DNA of 64,000 bases from Nansenia antarctica (lineage: Eukaryota > Chordata > Actinopteri > Argentiniformes > Microstomatidae). Below the pieces are notes generated by a model. The model was not told the DNA's origin. It did no database searches and saw only the letters and a program-made list of their open reading frames with translations. Below, in pieces: positions 1 to 11,000 of this stretch; within the stretch, counting starts at the first letter, position 1, and every line of letters begins with the position of its first letter. The stretch covers positions 22,926,898 to 22,990,897 of the forward strand of contig OZ022342.1 in the NCBI GenBank assembly GCA_963989245.1. The letters are read 5' to 3'. Position numbers and translations under genes: made by a program.

Positions 1-715
1 GTTTGAATTTGTGATTTGTGCCTAATTTCAGCATTAAGCATGCAGTAATGTTCTTTAGTTTGAAGTTCTGTTTGGTTTCACATTCATGTTCATGTTCAAT
101 AATGTGCAAAATAAAAACAGAAAAGTCTGAAGATTTAGTTTGAAGTATTGCATTAGAAGGGAAAACAAACAAGTATATCTTGCCCAAGCTTAGGACCTAA
201 ATCCCCAAAGGTAATCAATGTCATTTATTTACATGTACCACACCATCTCCGAAATCTCCTTACATTAGTACACCGGGACAGTTAATACAAGAGTAAACTT
301 AAAATGTATTTTTGAATAAAAAACTCAGAAACAGGTTTATCATATTTTCACATGATACAACAAGCCACTTAAAAGAACAAAACTGAACTGGCAAAGTGCC
401 TTAACATTTAAGCAGCTCTGTCACCAACTATACCCCATTAACCATCTGAGATCAGATGAAACAAATGGATGCATACGTTTTGCACGCATAAGTCTTTCTA
501 GAAATGGTCAAATCCAATTATTAGTTTTCCTATGTGACAGTTATTATTTGGACTGGTTAGGGTGACAGGAAGATGACCCCTACATACAGTAATTCAGAAC
601 ACAAACCCCTGGAAATACCTAAAGTACTGACCAAGCGTCAAAGGAGACCTCTGATACTAGGCACCATCTTGACTTCGGCTGCCTGTTACACCGTCACTTC
701 AGCCCCCCTCTGTTG

Positions 716-2422
716 CTATAGCGCCGGTCGTCCATTGAGCTTGTCGTGCATGAGGTTCAGGGCTCCGCTGGCAAAGTCTCTGAGCACGTTCACAGTCTCT
801 CTCTGGAGCTGCAGGGACTCACGCACAAACTCCTGCTGCGTCTCGGCCAGCTGCTGCACCGACTCAGACAGGAGCTCCAGGGAGCGCGACACCGTCTCCA
901 TCAGCACGTTGGTGGCGGAAGGGGGGAGCAGGTCATCCCCGTGGTCATCGTCCGAGGCTACAAACTGGGGTTCAGTGTCTTAAGAAAGAGGAGGTAGTGG
1001 TCACTTTGTGTATATTACGTTCCTTCACCCTTTCACATTGAATTAGTTACGTACAAAAACATTTTTTATGTCCTTACCTTCAGTAGTGGGTATTTCATAC
1101 TGCATTTCATAAGACAGCTGTGACGAATCTCCTGCAATAAATAGATACAATTAAACCATACATAAAACCAGCCAAGTAAAGATTTACTACAACTGACGTT
1201 ATTTTTATTTAAACCCAGAGTTGTCCATTTCAAAGCACTTCAAAGAACTCACGAGATGTGCCACTATAGTTTGGCATTGAATGGTCATCTACCATGCCCA
1301 TGGAATGTGGGGGCGGTGGTGGCATTGAGGCCATGTCCATCCCTCCATTGGGGGAGCCATGGATTCCAGCCATGTCCTCCTCTTCCTCTTCTTCCTCCTC
1401 CTCGTCCTCTGGCCCTTCATCGTCGTCTCCTAGTGGGCGATAAGCCTCCCCGGGGCGCTGCCCTCGCTTGTTATCCAACTCAAGGATCTGGTGCACAATG
1501 TTCTCTGTGGGGCTGAGGTACCGTGACAGCCGCTGGACCCCCTTGTAGGCCGGCACCCCAGACCGCATGGCCCACACCTTCCGGTTATGGTTAGAGTTGA
1601 GGTCAGACCACTTCTTGATGATCTCGATGACCTCACGCTGGCACTCGCCAATCTCATTCACACGGGCGGTGATCTCGGCCCACTTGCGCTTTGTGATGTC
1701 CCTCGGCACGCCGCGGTTAAACTGGCCTGTGGAAATTACAGAGACACATACGAAACTGCCTGGTTCAGGTGGCAATAATATATATCCAATACCACAAGTG
1801 GCACAGTGCATATCCAACACATTAAATTTGAATTTGGCTCAATTCTGACATAACACTTGCATGAGCCTAGAATGACAACCAAACAGTGATTGTAATTTTT
1901 GTTTTACTTTAAATCAAACATATCAGATCTGGGGACCTCGCATCCACCTGACATTTAAAAGTGTGCCATATGTCACCTGTGTTTGCATTTAATCATGTGT
2001 TAGTGTTTCACGTTACAGCCAGTCACAAGCCAAATCCAAATATAGCTGGTGTGGAAAGGCTTTGGTTACCATTCTGTCACCATTCAATGTGTTTAAATTT
2101 GGCTACAACAAACAAGGCCAAAGACCTCCTCATCCCTGTGGTTTCGCAGATCAGATAATAATGCTTCTTTTGTTTAGTTACACCCCACCCCCCCAAAGAT
2201 CGTGACAGATACAAATAGGGATGGATCTTAGTGCAAGACATAATAAGGCAAGTGTCAGTATGGCACAGAGGGCTACGTGGAATAAGGGTACATACCCACA
2301 ACAATGTGGCGGTTCTTCCTGACTTCATCCAAAAGTATATGGACCTCACTGAAGGTAAAACAGGCTTTTCTCTTTTTGAAGCGCGTGACACTGTCTTGGT
2401 TGAAAAGGTATGGGGTAGACAT
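716..2422 (-). CDS. NAIF1/MYPOP-like Myb/SANT DNA-binding protein, copy 1 (shortened, probably decaying)
   Basis: Four coding exons on the minus strand: 2296-2422, 1253-1726, 1078-1131 and 716-978. The splice phases agree and the total is 918 bases, encoding 305 aa plus stop. The start is the ATG of MSTPYLF, the first one after an upstream in-frame stop. A Myb/SANT-like domain spans about residues 12-105, followed by an acidic Glu run, a Pro/Met-rich linker and a C-terminal amphipathic helix (LLSESVQQLAETQQEF). The family acts as nuclear DNA-binding transcription factors. Compared with copy 2, it lacks 62 residues in the last exon and 18 in exon 2, both in frame. The conserved KWSDLKCDTKRKV core has become KWSDLNSNHNRKV. 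The 5' untranslated exon is truncated at 3486. The reading frame is open, but function is doubtful. Confidence 0.7.
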
Positions 2423-3415
2423 CTTCCACTCACTATGCCTTTCTCTGGCTTCAGTCTGCTTCTGGCTCCTGGCTGCAAGTTGTCAGAAATATTGTAAACA
2501 CCATAGCCAAGTATACAGACAGTGCAATCATTTACATACACACTTTAGAGAAACTGCTATCAAATACATCAAAATAACATTAAATATGTTTGATAAACTG
2601 AAACCAATTTGTATTATCTCAAATATAATTTGAAAACGTGTAGTAGGCTACCATGTAGGCTGTTCACAGTTTGCAAGGACAAGATGGGGAAATGAGCAGG
2701 TCGATGGGGAAATGAGCAGGTGGATGTACAGCGTACGGCGAATGAGACGTTTCAGGCGCGAACACAAGTTCATAAGCACAGCATGCACAGGAATAAGCAC
2801 GTACGGCTCCACTCATCAGCTGATTGAAATCAGTTTGGTACCGAATCCATCATTGCATATGAAGCATTAAGCACGCCTAGCGCAGCTCTAGGAGATGAGC
2901 TCTGGAGTCTGTAGCATCCCTCAACACTCATCTTCACTCTTTTGTTGATCAGTCGTCATCAGCCTGTGCAGTCAGCTGAGTGCCAATGTACCTTGGCTTA
3001 CTGACTAGAGCAGGTACGCCAGCTAGTAAACCAACCAACAAGAACATAAATGCGTGACTAGCCGCTAGTTAACGTCAACGCTAGCTAACTAACAAAGACA
3101 CGATGTAGTATTTACGTAGCCGAAGACGTCTCCACAGGCTTTTGTAACAGACAGTATCACTTTTAAAAAGTCCAATGCTGTGAATAAAAACAACCGTTTC
3201 GTATGCCGGTTTGGGCGTATGTTTATTCGTACATAATGACAACGTGAGCTAGCTAGCTATCGTTAGCTTGCCAGTCACGTCTAGTCATTGGAAGAATCTG
3301 CAAAATTGTAACATTTGTTCACGTAGCTATCGTATCTTCAATCATTCACAGGGACAAATAAATACTACGACCATTGTCTCAACCTTAAAAATGTTATTGT
3401 GCAGAGTGAATTTAC

Positions 3416-3486
3416 CTTCCCGATCAATAAAGGTTGCGTTATCTCTCTGAGGCGAGTCCAGAAACTTCGTAGCTGACTAGCTAGCT
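3416..3486 (-). other. Truncated 5' untranslated exon of copy 1
   Basis: The minus strand shows a good splice donor (GGGAAG then GTAAAT) ending at 3416, at the same place as in copy 2 (19944). The exon side loses similarity to copy 2 at about 3486, where LINE sequence starts. The original transcription start region therefore appears to be missing from copy 1. This exon is inferred from the donor and from conservation only. Confidence 0.4.
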
Positions 3487-4808
3487 TGATTTGCTGACCT
3501 CTTGTGGTCTTGCAAGCAGCCAAGAAACGCAAAGCATATGGTTTTGATGGGCTACCTGCTGATGTTCTGAAAAGATAAAAGGCGGGGGGAAAGATAAAAG
3601 AATACCTGCAAACTATCGAGGGATTACTTTGACCTCTGCTGTATATAAACTGTTCTGCTGTGTATTACATAACAGGGTCTCTGAGTGGGCGGAGTCCAAC
3701 AGCATCATAACAGATGAACAAAATGGGTTTAGAAAGAAAAGGAGTTGTATAGACCATATTGCCACTTTAACTACTATTATAGACTCAAGGAAAAAGCTTA
3801 GAAAAACTACCTTCTGCTCTTTTATCGATTTTTCCAAAGCCTTTGATCATATTAACCGTAGCATGCTATGGGAGAAGTTGTCAGCTTTAGGCCTACATGG
3901 CAACATCCTTAACTGTCTTACTGCTCTGTACGAAAATGTGAAATGCTGTGTCCGTGTAAATGGTAGCCTTACAGATTGGTTCCCAGTCGACATCGTCGTA
4001 AAACAGGGCTGCATTTTGTCACCTGTTCTGTTCTCCATATATATAAATGACTTAAGTATAGCAATTAAGGCCCTGGGAAAAGGTGTCCCTATATAGGAAA
4101 TGAAAAGATCTCTATACTTTTATACGCAGATGATATTACCCTGATTTCTGAGACAGAAGAGGAACTACAGGAGATGCTGACACTGGTCCATAGTTGGTGC
4201 CAGGAGTGGAAACTAAATATAAATGTTGATAAAACCAAAGTAGTGCATTTCAGAAATCCAGCAAAGCCCCTGTCCAGTTTTAGCGGAGAGTCGTTTCTGC
4301 ACACTATGCAACAGTGGTTCGATTGAATCCGAAGCCCACGTCTTATTACACTGTGAACTTTACAACGACATGCGCGCTGATCTTTTTATCTTTTTATCAA
4401 AACACTATGAGAATTTTAATGACTTTGATGACCAAAATAAATTGTGTACAATTTTAGCTGGTGAACACTGCATAAATGAATGTGCCAAGGCCTGCTACCT
4501 CATCCTACAAAGAAGAGTAGCCTTCATGAGCATCGCACAATAAACTGCCCCCTCCTCCTGTTTTTTCATATTTCATTGCCTTTACATATTGTATTTTATT
4601 GTAATGCCAATGGTATTTGTTGTGTAATAGTTCAAGTGTAATAGTACTTGAATGTACGTTTTTAATTTGTATTGCTATGAATTGTATTGTGTCTCACAAC
4701 TCCATGTGAGTAGTCCTCAACTTTTTAATGCACCTTTTGTTGCTGTTCTTTATACCATACCTGTTTGTTGAGGAGTGACACATAAATAAAGATATATCTA
4801 TCTATCAA
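3487..4808 (+). mobile_element. LINE remnant, 5'-truncated and internally deleted
   Basis: This is a plus-strand non-LTR retrotransposon fragment. It begins inside the reverse transcriptase region and ends with a TATC-type short repeat tail near 4788-4808, after an AATAAA. The 5' truncation and simple-repeat 3' tail fit target-primed insertion. Its left edge coincides with the end of the duplicated segment. The clade is probably in the CR1/L2/I range; I cannot place it more exactly. Confidence 0.8.
3629..4543 (+). pseudogene. LINE reverse transcriptase, broken
   Basis: Residues from 3629 to 4096 carry RT motifs, including FIDFSKAFDHIN (first catalytic Asp) and QGCILSPVLFSIYINDL. The YADDI active-site motif follows in another frame at about 4123-4137, so there is a frameshift at about 4090. 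After a WKLNINVDKTKVVHF stretch, the frame jumps by an internal deletion near 4280 to a C-terminal zinc-knuckle-like segment (CTLCNS...HVLLHC), which ends at a stop near 4541. No endonuclease domain is present. The element cannot move itself. Confidence 0.8.
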
Positions 4809-5543
4809 TGTTATGTGCAATATAACTTATGTTCAGTCACATCCCTGCGTTGTCATATCATGAGCCCTTAACAAGCCAGTGTAAGGCGATCAACTTCTCC
4901 AGAATTGATTTAATTGAGTCGTCACTTACAAGCGAGTTCGTTTAATCTCAACGAGACGTCCTTGATATAACTTCTTAAGAGAAAATGATCCAATCAAATA
5001 TTAGGCACCACTACTGAACTGTTCATTAAGAGAATATTTATTCAAGCACATCAGCAAGCAATAATAGTTCATTTCCATGGAAAAGTGGTCCCATCTAGTT
5101 TCACCTCCGCAGGCCAGTATCAGCTAGCCGTCAATAGGTTAACTGCAGAAGCTTCACCAAACAAGAACCCCGTTTAGCCTTGGTAGGCCCTACATAGTCC
5201 TTTATACATTTGATTTAACATTTGGGGCTGGGCTGTCCCTCCCCCCTATCTGGTAGTTTTTTAATTGTCAGCATAAAATCTGTTGCAGCTGTGAGCAAGT
5301 GTTTTAGTTAGTTATGTGGCCTTCAACTCCTCTCTGTGTGGGTGCGAGAGTGTACTGTGTGTTATCTTCTTCTTCTGGCCTCCCTCTGTGTCCCTCTGCG
5401 GTCACACCCCCTGTCTGGGGCTCGTTAATCACATATGCACACACAGCTATGTATTTAAAAAACAGGTAAGCATATGCACACAGTTATGTTTTTAGGATGT
5501 ACAGACATTTTTATACAGTTACCTTGGGTATATTCTACGTGCG
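4809..5543. other. Spacer without recognisable gene
   Basis: This AT-rich spacer lies between the LINE and the hAT element. I see no coding exon, no inverted repeat and no tandem array. It may include old unrecognised repeats. Confidence 0.5.
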
Positions 5544-5551
5544 TTCTAAAG

Positions 5552-6904
5552 CAGGGGTCTTCAACCTTTTCAACCCAAGGACCCCTTGGACGAGAGACAA
5601 ACAGAACAGGGACCCCCACATGTAATATATATTTTTAAATGTCTCACATTTTAAAGCCTATAATAACTTGTATATTTACTTCATTCACCTTTTCTTTCAC
5701 CGTATTCACCTATTTATATACTGGGTTATTACTAATATACTGGGTTATTAGCCTATATGTGTTTATGATTGATAAAACGTTCATGCATAATTATGATTGG
5801 TTATTATTATTATTGTTGTTGTTGTTGTTGTTGATGAGGCTTATATTTTCTATTATTATTATTTTTCAACAATGAAACTTTTAGCTTCAGGAAGCCAGGT
5901 ATGCCTACCTCAGTGAGATGACTGGCCCTGGTTGGTGGTACACAGCTTGTCTATTCTGGGGGAGATGGAGGTTGTCAGGCAGAGCATCATGTCATCCTCA
6001 GACTGCTGTCTGGAACAGTATTTGCTCTTCAGGTAGGTGAGGGAGGAGAATCCGCTTTCACAAAGATAAGTTGTTGCAAAAGGCAAGAGGCTCATCGAGA
6101 ACTGGGTGAGAGGCTGTGACTCGTACACATTCTTGTGTGTACTGTCTGTGGTTAGGTCGATCAGTTGATCTTCCTCAGCGGCGGTCAGGTTTGAGCCGTC
6201 GGATGCATTGTCTTTGCATGGAAACCGTATCCATGTCTTGTGCTTTCTCCAAGACTTAGTCTCAGAAAAGTACTTCTCAAATTGACTTTCGAGAGCCTCC
6301 AAGTGATCAACAATTGCGCATTTCACGTCAGGCGAGGGCACCGCGGAATCCGCGGAAATGCATTGAAATGCGCAGCCAGCTCCGCGCGGTAGCAGAATCT
6401 CGTGGATAGCTGTATGTAATTCAAAGACGCGCGCCAATACTGATCCACGGGAAAGCCATCTGACCTCGGAATGGTAAAGGAGCGCGTTATAGCGGCGCAT
6501 AGAGAAGCAAAGAGGCGGGTTTGTTATTATCAAACTAACTAAATTAGTAACGTTATGCTAGTTATTAATTAACGTTAATTTCGCAATGAAGACCGAACTG
6601 CAGCGTTTTAGCCAACACCTAGCTTGCTAGACAGGTGTGTTTTTTTTTCTTTTTCAGCTGACGTTATGTGAGACTCTAGAATCATGGGCATCATTTATTT
6701 TGTAAATAGTTTTTTGTCAAAGGTAGCTTATTATTGCCTATTAATGCTTGTACTTTACTCAATATCATTTTTGTTATATTTTGTAATTCTCACTGATTAT
6801 TTTGGCTCATGACAAAAAAAAGTCCAATGACAAAAAATGGCGGACCCCCTGCAGTACCTCTGCGGACCCCCTAGGGGTCGCGGACCCCCGGTTGAAGACC
6901 ACTG
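5552..6904 (-). mobile_element. hAT-type DNA transposon, internally deleted, with 8-bp target duplication
   Basis: The left end reads CAGGGGTCTTCAACC and the right end is its inverted complement with one mismatch (GGTTGAAGACCACTG). Both sides are flanked by the same 8-mer, TTCTAAAG (5544-5551 and 6905-6912). Short terminal repeats of this form with 8-bp target duplications are diagnostic of the hAT superfamily. The element is 1353 bp and carries the 3' part of a transposase on the minus strand, so it looks like a deletion derivative that needs transposase from elsewhere. Confidence 0.93.
5910..6533 (-). CDS. hAT transposase C-terminal fragment (ZBED5/SCAND3/GTF2IRD2-like)
   Basis: A 207-codon open frame lies inside the hAT element. 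The N-terminal part (ALLYHSEVRWLSRGSVLARV) and the C-terminal part (SLLPFATTYLCESGFSSLT) match the layout of domesticated hAT proteins of the ZBED5/FAM200/GTF2IRD2 type. The latter is the hAT dimerisation region. Full-length relatives are about 600 aa or more. The zinc finger and most of the catalytic core are absent, and the join after GAGCAFQCISADSAV looks like an internal deletion. It is unlikely to be an active transposase. Confidence 0.75.
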   Translation of the reverse strand: MIITNPPLCFSMRRYNALLYHSEVRWLSRGSVLARVFELHTAIHEILLPRGAGCAFQCISADSAVPSPDVKCAIVDHLEALESQFEKYFSETKSWRKHKTWIRFPCKDNASDGSNLTAAEEDQLIDLTTDSTHKNVYESQPLTQFSMSLLPFATTYLCESGFSSLTYLKSKYCSRQQSEDDMMLCLTTSISPRIDKLCTTNQGQSSH

Positions 6905-6912
6905 TTCTAAAG

Positions 6913-8038
6913 CACTGATTGGCCAGTTATTTAATCATCAAACCCATTCTCTCATGACTAGGTCAGTGTGTCCTTTATCAGAATAGCTTGTGAAAACATA
7001 ACTGTTGAAGTTACACAGTCCGATGACTTAGGATTCCATTAACATGTTAAAATATAGTATAGAAGAATAGACTTATCATTAGTCATCAGTTATGAAAGTA
7101 TGAAATCAGTACAGAAATATAGAATATCATAACAGCAGGTATAAAATGGTTGTTAGCACATAGGTAAAAATAAGTAATTTACAGGCGGTTTGAATCATAA
7201 AACTTTCTTTTAGTCAGGAGCTTTTCTTCTTCATGTCGCTCAAAAACAGAAACTCTCTTTTGGCTAATTGCGAGACCTTCCTATTGTTCTCAACTGACCT
7301 CAGTCACATATTATTTAAATGAGCACATAGTACATGATTTATGACTTCTAGTTATTTTAATACAAATTCCCAACACCAGGTAAGATAAAACGATATATAT
7401 CTCTCACAGAGATAATTCTTACAACACAGAGTAATGTTATATATTAGCTCCTTAACTTCACTCATACAGTAAATGAATAAACTTAACTCATACAGTAATT
7501 GAGTCTGCACAGCGCCACCTGCTAGCTACCTATAACTTTATCTAAAATTGAAATATAGACCAGAACATTTTATTTTAACTCAACGAGACTAACCGGCATA
7601 CATAATGGTCGAATAGAATGAAACAAAGAACAATTGAAATTAATTATATTTCAACTAAAAATCTGGTTGAGTAGGATAGCTAGCTAATTAGTTTAGCCAA
7701 AACTGCACGTGCGCATTTTTTTCTTCCACCATACTTCAACCACAGATGTCGTTCGGGATGCCAGCATTTTAATGTGAGGGAGACATTTGCAGATAATCAT
7801 ACACACGGTTCTTGTGTTGTTGTATCAGAAAAAAAAATTATGAAAAAATCCACGAAAGCATCTCATAAGATGCCAGTCCAGTGCAGTGGTACTACAATTC
7901 TAGGTCTTAACACGGACTACCATCACAATGGCCTACCGTTCAAATGTATCCTTTAGCCTTTAGTTTACGAAAGGCATCTCTTTCTAACAACTGATGCATG
8001 TGTTAAATGAATTCCCATGCACTCTGTGTTCACTGCAG
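6913..8038. other. Spacer without recognisable gene
   Basis: This AT-rich sequence lies between the hAT element and the first putative exon of the unidentified plus-strand gene. A 60-codon open frame at 7774-7956 has no recognisable motif, and I do not accept it as a gene. The segment may hold 5' untranslated or intronic sequence of the downstream gene. Confidence 0.45.
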
Positions 8039-11000
8039 GTACTAATCATGGTGGACGAAGATGTTGTACGTAGCCGGCTGCCTAGAAAGGCGCTCTTATG
8101 CACAGGGGCAGCAGCGGCGCTTTTGGATGACATTTCTGTGTAAGTGGTGACACTGATTCCAGTAACCCAGACGTTTTTGGGGCTCTGCTACCAGAGGACT
8201 ATAGGCCCATGAGGTCTTCCCTCGCCAAACCCCTGCATAGCCTTATACTGCCTGACCCAATTCTGGAGGAGGAGGAGGACGACTCTGATGATGACGACAG
8301 TGATAGCGACGACAGTGATGGCCTCTCCCTCCTTGGCACATCCCCACCCAAGTTGGACAACAGCTTCCTAAAATTGGGGCTCCAGGACCAGTCAAACAAC
8401 CTGCAGAGCAGCCCCAAGAGTGGAGGTTAGGGGCCAGGTGCTCTCACTTGATGATCAAACTGATATTGAATTCATATTAAACAACTTGTGAGTGTATTTA
8501 GAAGGGAACAGGTTATTTTGTGATGGAAGTCAGTGGAAACATTCACAGCTAGGCTTGAGGATTATAACATGGGGCATAAACCTGTTTGCCTTCTCTAACA
8601 GTTTGATTGAATAGTCTTCCATACTGTAGCCTACATACTGCATGATCTGCCAAGAGTCAGGGTTAGTACATCTCTTCTTCTGACTCTGAAAGCATCTGCT
8701 TTTCTAGTGGGTTACACTGACTGGCACATGCATCGGATGGCAGCAGTGTCCAGTAACGTGTTTGACGACCTCCTGAGGGAGTGTGCCCAGTTCCACAGCT
8801 GCAAGAGCGGCCTGGCTGCCTTCGTCCTGGAGAGAGGTGAGGTCTTCTCTCTGCTCACTGGGGAATCTCAGGGATGCAAACTAGTCACCTTTTCCATTTT
8901 TAATCCAAAATCACGTCTTTTTTTTTTTTTACGCATCCAAACCCCCCAAGAAGGTCTGTTTCCACAACTCTCGTTGACCTTCTCACCTTTTCAACTCCGT
9001 CCCTGGAATCTATTCAATAATAATACACTACCAAAATATGTTAACGACTGTAAATGGAATGGACTTTATTTGTCATTGCTACAGTACAGGTACCAAACAA
9101 CGACATTTAGGAGGGGAGGCTCCCCTGGTGTTTAGGAAAGGAAAAAGAAAACACATTTTAGAAAAAGCATAGATGCATAAAATCACAAGAAGGTAAGGAG
9201 CTGGTTTACATCAATAAAGGCTATGTACACAATCCACTGTACTATACTGCACAGATAGTCAACTAGGGTTGTCATATTGCACAAAAAGTATTTTTTCACA
9301 TTATTTTAAAGTGTCACAGTTTGCAGGCTTGAAAATGTACATGTTTGTGCCTCAGCACTAGCTGCCATACAATCCGTCCGGACTGTCCTGGGCCTAGAAC
9401 TTAGGCCTTTTCTGTGTTCAGGGCCTTGACGGCCCTGTGGTAGAAGCTGTTCTTCAGTCTGTTTGTCTTAGCGGCCGGGGTCGTTCTACCACCCTGCTGC
9501 GAACGGGGGGGTGGAACGGCTGAACCAAACACTGAAAAATGGCATCAGGGCCCACCTGGCACAAGGGTGCACGCTCACCACCAGCCTCCTCCAGACGCTG
9601 TTGCATTATCGGGCCACGCGACACGCCACTACAGGAGTCTCCCCAGCCTCCCTCATGCTGGGGCGGGAGCTCCAGCTGCCTCTCGATAGGCTCCGCCCTA
9701 CACTAGCTCAGCCCCCGGTCCATCCAGTTCAAGCCACAGTCACCAAACACCAGCGCTTGATGAAGGATCGTTTCGACAGGGCCAGACGTGCTAGGCCACC
9801 TGTCATTGCTATGTCGGACTGGGTCAGGATCCGACGACCTCATCGGGACAACAAACTCCAGTCGTTTTGGTCTGACCCTGTCCAGGTCAGCAAACAGCTT
9901 GGCCCGGCCTCGTTTAGGCTCGCCGACGGCACTCGCTGGCATGCTACCCGCCTGCGTAAGGTGCAGTCTCCCCCTGGCCCAGCGCTGGGTGTGGCCTCTT
10001 CCACAGTCTTGCCAGCCGCACGGTTGGATGAAGCAGCAACCCCGGCCTACCAGGCTCAGCCCCAAGGCGTGGAGCCGCCACCAGTGGCTGTGGCTGCACC
10101 AAAGCCACGTCTGGTTCGAGCACGCAACAGGCCCGATTACTTGCGTGACTACATGACTGAATATCACACCTAGGTTGTGTGAGGGGGGGGGAAATGTTAC
10201 GTCTGTAGTTTTACGACAGTTGGGACTTTACGACGTACCGTATTACGTTTTGTGTTACACTCGTGTTTGATAAAATGGAGTTGCCAGCTCCGACTACAAG
10301 CTCTGAGTTTGACTCCGTTATTGAACATAACAGAAATATCAACAGGTAAATATAACAAGTAAACTGACTTACTATGAACAGACAATATTAGTACACTTGA
10401 GTAAAGCCTTAGTTCCTAACTGTACCATGCAAAGACATTGAATTTGATTATAGCCGGGAATGAGTTTGCTAGCTAGCAAGACCCGCCATGCACACCAGGT
10501 CACAGCTGCAAGCCTCTACACACTCCTCCAACAAGCTTACAGTGAAGACTGCTCATCTGATGATACTGATGCCGTGCCACCTGATAGTCCATCTTTTGAT
10601 GAGTGGTGCATACAGCGAGCAAAAGCCAGTGTTCACTTTGATTACTGGCTTAAGACCCTGTCATTGGAGCTTCTCTTGCTGCGGTACATCAGGTCACTTC
10701 GTGAAGGTAACTTCCTGCTGTACGTGGAATCCCTGAGGCAAATCATTCCCTGGATGTTCGCCCTAGATCACACACACTATAGCAGATGGCTTCCCATACA
10801 CATCCGTGACATGATGACTCTTGCTGAAAAACACCCAGATGTCCTAGCAGAATTCAAGTCTGGAAATGTTGTGGTGCACAAAACCAGCAATAAGTTCTCT
10901 GCCATTGCACTTGACCAGTCCCATGAGCAGAACAACGCAATGGTGAAAGGTTCTGGTCGGGCTATTGGACTGACTGGCAATCCAGGAGCGCTCAGACGCT

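Larger units (their letters stand above)
1..3486. repeat. Segmental duplication, copy 1
   Basis: This stretch matches 15861-20014 base for base over long tracts, in the same orientation, at an offset of 15,860 bp. It holds the shorter paralogue of the NAIF1/MYPOP-like gene. Similarity is already present at base 1, so the copy probably continues to the left of the window. It stops near 3486, where LINE sequence begins. Compared with copy 2 it lacks about 70 bp near 332, a 66-bp insertion near 189, about 290 bp near 630, and two in-frame coding blocks. Confidence 0.95.

Noticed and set aside
7774..7956. 60-codon ORF before the unidentified plus-strand gene
   Set aside because: No family match, and I could not tie it to splice signals leading in phase to the next exon.
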